The notes beneath the pieces were generated by a model, which saw only the letters and a program-made list of their open reading frames with translations, was not told the origin of the DNA and made no database searches. A DNA stretch of 11,458 nucleotides from RPQK01 sp041946865 (GTDB taxonomy: Bacteria > Acidobacteriota > UBA6911 > RPQK01), in NCBI GenBank assembly GCA_041946865.1, contig JBHGBF010000188.1:1-11458 (forward strand). The letters run 5' to 3'. The position numbers were made by a program, and so were the translations under genes. Positions 7,019 to 11,458 of this stretch are shown here, one piece after another. The number at the start of each line of letters is the position of its first letter. The first letter of the stretch is position 1.

Positions 7019-8506
7019 GTTTCTTGTGGCTCTCGGATCAACTTTACGCCCCTGATCCCGGGCTTGTTGGGCTTCCGCCTTTCGGCCCAGTTGATCAAGG
7101 GCGGCGGCAAGCTGGTAATACGCTTCGGCGTTGTCCGGGTCGAGGCGGATAGCGGCCTGAAACCGCTCCACTGCCGCTTCCAGTTCTCCTTCCTTCAGTC
7201 GAGCTGTCCCGGTGTTCAGCGCGAAGACCGCGGCCTGCAGGCTGGATTTCTTCCGGTTAAGTCGGGCCGCTTCGGCGAATTCCTTTTGTGCCCGCACCCG
7301 GTCGCCCTTTTGCCGGAGGGCATTGCCGAGGGTATTGTGAATTTCGGGTGCGTCCGGCGCATATTTCAAGGCCTCGGTAAACGCTTGAATAGCCTCGTCC
7401 AGTTTTCCCTGCTGTTGCAGCACGGTGCCCAGAGCGTACAGAGCTTCGGCATAGCCGGGTCTGCCGTTGGCGGCGGCGCGGAAAGCGGCGGCGGCGTCTT
7501 CCAGCTTCGACTGCTGCAAAAGAATGACACCCAGCGTGTAATGGGCCTCGTGAAGCGAGGGCCGCAGCGTGATTGCCTGCCGGAGCTCAGCAGCGGCGGC
7601 TTCGAGCTGGTCCTGGTTCTTCAAGGCAAGCCCCAGGTTGTAACGCGCTTCGGCGCTGTCGGGAACCATCTCGACCAGGTTTCGATACACTTCCACCGCC
7701 TGAGCAAAATCTCCCTTCTGAAGGAGCGCCATTCCCAGGTTGTGGTGCGCCGCGATATTTCGCGGATCGGTATTCAACACTGCCCGGAAGGCGGCTATGG
7801 CGCCCTCCGGATCACGTTTTCGCACCAGGGCCAGGCCGAGATCGTTCTGCGCCTGGGTGAAACCCGGCTTTAACTCTATGGCTTTTTTCAATGCGGCTAC
7901 CGCTTCATCCAGCTGAAAGCTGTCCTGAAGCGCCAACCCGAGGGCATGGCAGGCTTCACCGCTGGCCGGATCAAGCGCCGTGGCTTTTCGAAGCGCCGCG
8001 ACCGCCTCGGGAAACTTCCCGGCCTTCCTCTGTGCAAGACCCAGGTAATAGTGGGCCTGAGCGTGCTGAGGTATTAGCGTGACGGCTGATTCGAGCGCTC
8101 TCGCCGAGGAATCCGCGTCGCCCAGGAACCAATAGGCAGTGCCCAGATAATAGTAAGCAAGGCCATGGTCCGGGCGAAGGCGAAGAGAGGTTCTAAACTC
8201 CTGGACGGCATCCGCCAGTTTTCCCTGGGTGCCGAGAACGAAGCCCAGCTGGAAATGCGCGTCGGCGTGGTTCGGATCGAGCTTGAGCGCCTCACGCAAC
8301 TGTTCGATCGCCGTCTCGGGCTGACGTTTCTCCATGGCTTGGAGCGCAGAACGATACAGTTGCTCGGCTTTGCTTTGGTAAGGCCGCGCGGCGACCGAGA
8401 GGCAGACGAAGACCAGGCAGACCGCTGCAAGTAGTCCACAGAGCCCGGCCCGGCGCGACGTGCTTCGCGCGACTCTCTCAGATTTTGGCGGCGGCCCGTC
8501 TTTCAT
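7016..8506 (-). CDS. Secreted long tetratricopeptide-repeat protein (operon B)
   Basis: The 496-residue product has about 13 consecutive TPR units of 34 residues, giving a long superhelix suited to binding partner proteins; no enzymatic motif is present. The N-terminus has an Arg/Lys-rich segment (SERVARSTSRR) and then a hydrophobic segment (GLLAAVCLVFVCLSVAA), so it is a signal peptide or a signal anchor. Typical units read LGFVLGTQGKLADAVQEF, LGLAQRKAGKFPEAVAAL and LGTVLQQQGKLDEAIQAF, most ending in a D/P-rich turn (LDPN, LRPD). I chose ATG 8506, preceded by GGGTGG. ATG 8596 is only five bases after the upstream CRTAC1 stop and would add 30 residues of unremarkable sequence, but it would fit translational coupling, so it cannot be excluded. 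It is longer and more regular than the TPR protein of operon A. Confidence 0.87.
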   Translation of the reverse strand: MKDGPPPKSERVARSTSRRAGLCGLLAAVCLVFVCLSVAARPYQSKAEQLYRSALQAMEKRQPETAIEQLREALKLDPNHADAHFQLGFVLGTQGKLADAVQEFRTSLRLRPDHGLAYYYLGTAYWFLGDADSSARALESAVTLIPQHAQAHYYLGLAQRKAGKFPEAVAALRKATALDPASGEACHALGLALQDSFQLDEAVAALKKAIELKPGFTQAQNDLGLALVRKRDPEGAIAAFRAVLNTDPRNIAAHHNLGMALLQKGDFAQAVEVYRNLVEMVPDSAEARYNLGLALKNQDQLEAAAAELRQAITLRPSLHEAHYTLGVILLQQSKLEDAAAAFRAAANGRPGYAEALYALGTVLQQQGKLDEAIQAFTEALKYAPDAPEIHNTLGNALRQKGDRVRAQKEFAEAARLNRKKSSLQAAVFALNTGTARLKEGELEAAVERFQAAIRLDPDNAEAYYQLAAALDQLGRKAEAQQARDQGRKVDPRATRN

Positions 8507-8601
8507 CCTGCCACCCTGGTGCTCTGTTGCGGAAATCGGTTGACCTTCCCGGGGGTCCGTCAGGACCGACACGTTCGCGGGCCAAGGTTCGCGCATGACT
8601 G

Positions 8602-10272
8602 CTAGCTGTCCCCTTCCCTCACCACCATGATCTTATTGACTGGGAGGTTGGCGAGCTTATCCACCTGGCCGCTGGGCCAGCGTATTTCGAGCGATCTCAC
8701 GGTCGTCACTTTTCCAAGGCCGAAGTGAACGCGCAGATCGTTTTGCGAGCAGTAACTTCCCCCGCTTCTGACCTCCGCCATCTGGCTTCCCTCCTCGGTC
8801 GAGCAGATCAGGCGAGCGCCGATGCCGCTGCGATTCGATTTCCTGCCGACGGTCTTGACCACGATCCAGTTGTTGCCCGTCGTCGAATCGCATCTGAGGA
8901 GCTCGGGATAGTCGTTGACGGTATTGATCACGACATCGATATCGCCGTCGTTGTCGTAATCTCCAAAGGCACAGCCCCTGGCAGCCGAAGGCTGCGTAAC
9001 GGGGCCACCGATCTGTTCGGACACATCCTCGAAAGAGCCGTTCTGCAGGTTTCGATACAGGACCTTGCGTTGGGCGTACCCGGCCTCCGTCGTCAGTTTC
9101 TCGACTTCCGGATAAACATGCCCGTTTACCAGGAAGACGTCCAACCACCCGTTGTTGTCGAAGTCCACGAAACCGCAGCCCCAGCCGAGCCACCTGGTGT
9201 TGTGCCCCAAGCCGGCCGGGAAGGTCATGTCCTCAAAAGCCGTGTCGCCAAACGTCCCGGTTATGTTCCGATAGAGGGTCGAGGTGTCTCCGGAGAAGTT
9301 CGTTTTGAAAATGTCGAACCAGCCATCCCGATCATAATCGCCGGCCGACACGCCCATCCCGGCCTGAGGTTTGCCGTCGACACTGAAGGCGCAGCCCGCC
9401 TCTACGCCCACATCCGTGAACGTCCCGTCGGCATTGTTCCTGTACAGGGCCGCCGGCGCGGAGTCATTGGCGACGTAGATGTCGGGCCAGGAGTCGTTGT
9501 TGAAATCGGTAACCAGGACGCCCAGACCATAGGTTCCCTGGGTCTCGGTAATGCGTGCTTTTTGGGAGACGTCTGTAAAAGTCCCGTCCCCGTTGTTCCG
9601 GTAGAGCGCATTGACGCCGCCGGTCAGGCCGGGCGGGCCGCAGGCGACCAGGACTCCCTTGTACAGGCAGGGACCGGTTTCGGGCAGCGGAGCGGTTTTC
9701 AAATCGAGGTCGATATAACTGGCCACGAACAGATCCAGATCGCCGTCTTTGTCGTAGTCAAGAAAAGCAGATCCGGTTGCCCAGCGCGTCCGGTTTTTGG
9801 CCACACCTGCCTTCAGGGCAACGTCGGTGAACCTGCCGTTCCCCTCGTTGCGATAAAAGGCGTTGTCACCGAAGTAGGCGACGAAAATATCTTCGTCACC
9901 ATCGTTGTCGTAATCGCCGACACACACGCTTTGTCCCCATCCCGTTTTTCGGACTCCGGCCGAGGAGCTCGTGTCCTCAAACGTCCCGTCACCCTTATTG
10001 CGGTAGAGGCGATTAGTGGGAGTATCGTCCGCGGGAGGCCCATCCAGTCGGGTCCCGTTCACCTGGAGAATATCCAGCCAGCCGTCACCGTCGTAGTCGA
10101 TAAAGGCAATACCGCAGCCGGTCGTCTCGAGCAGATAACGGTTTCGCCTCTCATCGCCGAAAGTCGTTTTGTGCTTGATCCCGGCCTGTTTCGCAACCTC
10201 GACGAACCGTATTCCCATTTTCGGAAGCGAGGAGCCCATCAGGAGCAACGCGAGCAGGAAAAACCAAGGCAT
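8602..10272 (-). CDS. CRTAC1-family protein B: FG-GAP/VCBS propeller with UnbV/ASPIC domain
   Basis: The 556-residue product is a paralogue of protein A with the same domain order. The first 16-20 residues are a short hydrophobic export signal (MPWFFLLALLLMGSS) with no basic n-region. Seven DxDxDG-type loops lie at residues 59, 120, 172, 256, 312, 370 and 438, spaced as in protein A. The Cys pair C202 and C211 with GPPGL sits between blades three and four. A UnbV/ASPIC domain covers about 468-552 (GNNWIVVKTVG, GIGARL, VHFGLG, EIRWPSG), and the protein ends four residues later, without the extension seen in A. An in-frame TGA two codons upstream makes 10272 the earliest possible start; the ribosome site is weak. 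It heads operon B, with the long TPR gene immediately downstream. The biochemical role is unknown; Ca2+ binding outside the cytoplasm is inferred from the loops. Confidence 0.93.
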   Translation of the reverse strand: MPWFFLLALLLMGSSLPKMGIRFVEVAKQAGIKHKTTFGDERRNRYLLETTGCGIAFIDYDGDGWLDILQVNGTRLDGPPADDTPTNRLYRNKGDGTFEDTSSSAGVRKTGWGQSVCVGDYDNDGDEDIFVAYFGDNAFYRNEGNGRFTDVALKAGVAKNRTRWATGSAFLDYDKDGDLDLFVASYIDLDLKTAPLPETGPCLYKGVLVACGPPGLTGGVNALYRNNGDGTFTDVSQKARITETQGTYGLGVLVTDFNNDSWPDIYVANDSAPAALYRNNADGTFTDVGVEAGCAFSVDGKPQAGMGVSAGDYDRDGWFDIFKTNFSGDTSTLYRNITGTFGDTAFEDMTFPAGLGHNTRWLGWGCGFVDFDNNGWLDVFLVNGHVYPEVEKLTTEAGYAQRKVLYRNLQNGSFEDVSEQIGGPVTQPSAARGCAFGDYDNDGDIDVVINTVNDYPELLRCDSTTGNNWIVVKTVGRKSNRSGIGARLICSTEEGSQMAEVRSGGSYCSQNDLRVHFGLGKVTTVRSLEIRWPSGQVDKLANLPVNKIMVVREGDS

Positions 10273-10335
10273 AACTCAAGAGGGAAAGACGAAGGTAACG
10301 GGGGCGGGGTTTCAGATCCGCCGTGACAGCAAACG

Positions 10336-10386
10336 TCCTGCCTGGTTGTGCCCGAGCAAGATTGATGATGTTACAAGCAGGCAGGA
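10336..10386. other. Strong hairpin between the J-domain gene and CRTAC1 B
   Basis: TCCTGCCTG at 10336-10344 pairs perfectly with CAGGCAGGA at 10378-10386; after one mismatch, TTGT at 10346-10349 pairs with ACAA at 10373-10376, leaving a 23-base loop. It lies 17 bases beyond the J-domain stop and about 60 bases before the CRTAC1 B start. There is no U tract on the minus strand, so it is not a standard intrinsic terminator. It could separate the two units or be a leader structure or operator of CRTAC1 B. Confidence 0.55.
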
Positions 10387-10402
10387 TACGCGATCCCGGG
10401 AA

Positions 10403-11176
10403 TCAAGGGACCGGCCGCCGTTCCCACTTCAGATTGTGGCGCTTCAGATCTTCCAGGTAGCGGATCAGCTCGGATTCCGAGAAGAGATTGTGCTCGATGA
10501 AGTAGCGGCCCAGGCGCTTCTGGCTAGTCTCCTGATGACGGAGCAGCATGTTGAGCTGAAAGGAATTGACCAGGCCGCGACGAAGGAGTATGTCACCCAG
10601 GCGTTCGCCTTTCTTACGTTCCGCCAGAAGGATCCGAACCTCGTTTTCTGAAAGCCAGCCCCAACGGCGAGCGATTTCCCCTAGCGCTTCCCGCTGGTGG
10701 CGTTGCCAGACCAGCGCGGCGATCAGCGTCTTCCAGTTGACCACGCCGGAGAAGTACAGGTATTCACCCGTCCGCACGGACCAGTGGGGGACCATGCTCG
10801 GATCGTAAATCCGCCCGTTCCCTGCCTTGGCGCCAGGTGGAGTCCAAACGGTCTCGCGAGGTTTCTTACCCGAAGGCCGATCGAAACCCGCGGTAACTCC
10901 CTGACTGTGCACCGGCCCGGAACGCAAGGCCAGGTGGCGCGCCAGCTTCTGGTAAGCCTCGCTGGCCTCTCTGAACTGGCGGGCGTAGACGGCCCGGACG
11001 GAATCCGCCTGATCGGCGAAACGATCCGGATGGGTCGCCAGGGCTTTTCGCCGGTACGCCTGCTTGAGGTGGGAATTATCGAGGTTCAGAAGAAACTCCT
11101 GGTCGACGACCAGATCCCCGCCAAACAATACCTGGCAGGCCCGCCGCAGGTCATCGAAATGATACATCTGTAACAT
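10403..11176 (-). CDS. J-domain protein with C-terminal MshEN/GspE-N-like repeats
   Basis: The 257-residue product has an N-terminal J domain (about 1-82): a helix II rich in basic residues (LKQAYRRKALAT), HPD at 49-51 and a helix III (REASEAYQKLARHLA). The HPD tripeptide is the element that stimulates DnaK ATPase. Residues 84-130 are a flexible Gly/Pro/Lys-rich linker, and 139-163 are hydrophobic-aromatic (YLYFSGVVNWKTLIAALVW). Three repeats of 28-29 residues then begin near 164, 192 and 221. The middle one (192-215) matches the MshEN c-di-GMP-binding consensus at every fixed position: RLG, L197-L198, G201, L202-V203, L208, L212, Q215. The next begins after the expected five-residue spacer but has N230 for Gly and L244 for Gln. 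No signal peptide is seen, so it is cytosolic. The start could be 11176 or 11167; neither has a clear ribosome site. Confidence 0.85.
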   Translation of the reverse strand: MLQMYHFDDLRRACQVLFGGDLVVDQEFLLNLDNSHLKQAYRRKALATHPDRFADQADSVRAVYARQFREASEAYQKLARHLALRSGPVHSQGVTAGFDRPSGKKPRETVWTPPGAKAGNGRIYDPSMVPHWSVRTGEYLYFSGVVNWKTLIAALVWQRHQREALGEIARRWGWLSENEVRILLAERKKGERLGDILLRRGLVNSFQLNMLLRHQETSQKRLGRYFIEHNLFSESELIRYLEDLKRHNLKWERRPVP

Positions 11177-11399
11177 TTTTAATTGATGTTGCAGTAGAAG
11201 GCAACCACGCTCCCTGCTCTCTGACCGCTGTCCGGTTAATACAGCACAGTCGTTTTATGCTACTCCCTGGGTCTGTCATCGGATGGTTTCTACGCGCCGG
11301 CCAACCGGTGGTCGAATCTTTTCACCAGGAGGCATGGCGTCGGAAAGGGCCGACCCGGGTGTGGCTCAAACCCATAAAATGTGACGGCCTTTCAGGCCA
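11177..11399. other. Non-coding region upstream of the J-domain gene
   Basis: No ORF with a usable ribosome site was found. The one AGGAGG (near 11328) leaves a single base before an ATG that reads only 16 codons. Visible structures are a hairpin GTCGG/CCGAC at 11339-11354 and the repeat-adjacent hairpin at 11386-11398. The J-domain promoter must lie here; an AT-richer patch near 11236-11262 is the likeliest place, but I could not fit a credible -35/-10 pair. Confidence 0.5.
11375..11398 (-). terminator. Hairpin with T-rich tail beside the right terminal repeat
   Basis: GGCCT at 11386-11390 and AGGCC at 11394-11398 form a 5-bp stem with a three-base loop. Read on the minus strand (into the window) it is followed by GTCACATTTTAT. 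The arrangement mirrors the hairpin at 60-79: immediately inside the repeat, then GTC and a T run, but with a different stem sequence. It may be a weak terminator for a transcript entering from the right. Confidence 0.35.
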
Positions 11400-11454
11400 T
11401 GGACTTTGGCGAAAGTATACAGATGAATCAACACGAACCGCCGCTGTGTGGCTG
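11400..11454 (-). repeat. Right copy of the 55-bp terminal inverted repeat
   Basis: The reverse complement equals bases 1-55 except for G instead of A at repeat position 13 and G instead of C at position 21 (53/55). Four bases (TATC) remain between it and the window end, so the outer boundary and any target-site duplication cannot be judged. The inward frame that is open in the left copy is also open here and stops at 11368-11366 on the minus strand. Confidence 0.85.
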
Positions 11455-11458
11455 TATC

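Noticed and set aside
6989..7873. A 294-codon plus-strand open frame opposite the second TPR gene
   Set aside because: It mirrors the regular 34-residue TPR periodicity and has no ribosome site or recognisable domain.
8725..10326. A 533-codon plus-strand open frame opposite CRTAC1 B
   Set aside because: The minus strand has seven Ca2+ loops and a UnbV domain in register; the antisense product is a low-complexity Val/Asp/Ile mirror of the repeated loops.
11334..11384. Tiny plus-strand ORF after AGGAGG near the right end
   Set aside because: Only 16 codons, and one base between AGGAGG and ATG, which is too close for initiation.
1..11458. A defence island, prophage or integrated element with named machinery
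   Set aside because: No integrase, transposase, nuclease, phage structural or toxin-antitoxin gene was found; only the terminal repeats hint at mobility.

Overview
The window looks like a fragment of a GC-rich, Gram-negative bacterial genome, most likely an acidobacterium (Solibacter/Bryobacter-like). This is inferred from family knowledge, not from a search. The signs are a very large TonB-dependent receptor with an N-terminal carboxypeptidase-regulatory-like domain and a C-terminal Phe, two paralogous CRTAC1-type proteins (FG-GAP/VCBS beta-propeller plus UnbV/ASPIC domain), and two long secreted TPR proteins. That combination is typical of expanded acidobacterial families. No tRNA, rRNA, CRISPR, integrase or transposase was seen.

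Layout. 1-55 and 11400-11454 form a 53/55 inverted repeat that encloses almost the whole window; each copy is followed on its inner side by a hairpin and a T-rich run. 89-3442 (minus) is the TonB-dependent receptor. 3443-3807 is a divergent control region with one candidate promoter. 3808-6909 (plus) is operon A: TPR protein, CRTAC1 protein A, and a 56-residue Cys-rich zinc-ribbon-like microprotein whose start overlaps the CRTAC1 stop (TGATG) behind a perfect AGGAGG. 6916-7018 is a small inverted-repeat unit at the convergence point, and it supplies the stop codon of the next gene. 7016-10272 (minus) is operon B: CRTAC1 protein B followed by a second, longer TPR protein. 10273-10402 holds a strong hairpin. 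10403-11176 (minus) is a J-domain protein whose C-terminal half carries MshEN/GspE-N-like repeats, one of which matches the published c-di-GMP-binding consensus at every fixed position. 11177-11458 is non-coding apart from the end repeat.

How the genes may work together. Every product from 89 to 10272, except the microprotein, appears to be exported: signal peptides are visible on the receptor, both TPR proteins and both propellers. An envelope system is a reasonable inference, with an outer-membrane TonB receptor, Ca2+-binding seven-bladed propellers and TPR scaffolds as partners. No ligand can be named. The J-domain/MshEN-like protein is cytosolic and may be unrelated.

The points most worth a second look are the J-domain/MshEN fusion, the terminal inverted repeats, the paired TPR-CRTAC1 modules with reversed internal gene order, and the CRTAC1 C-terminal extension coupled to a zinc-ribbon microprotein.
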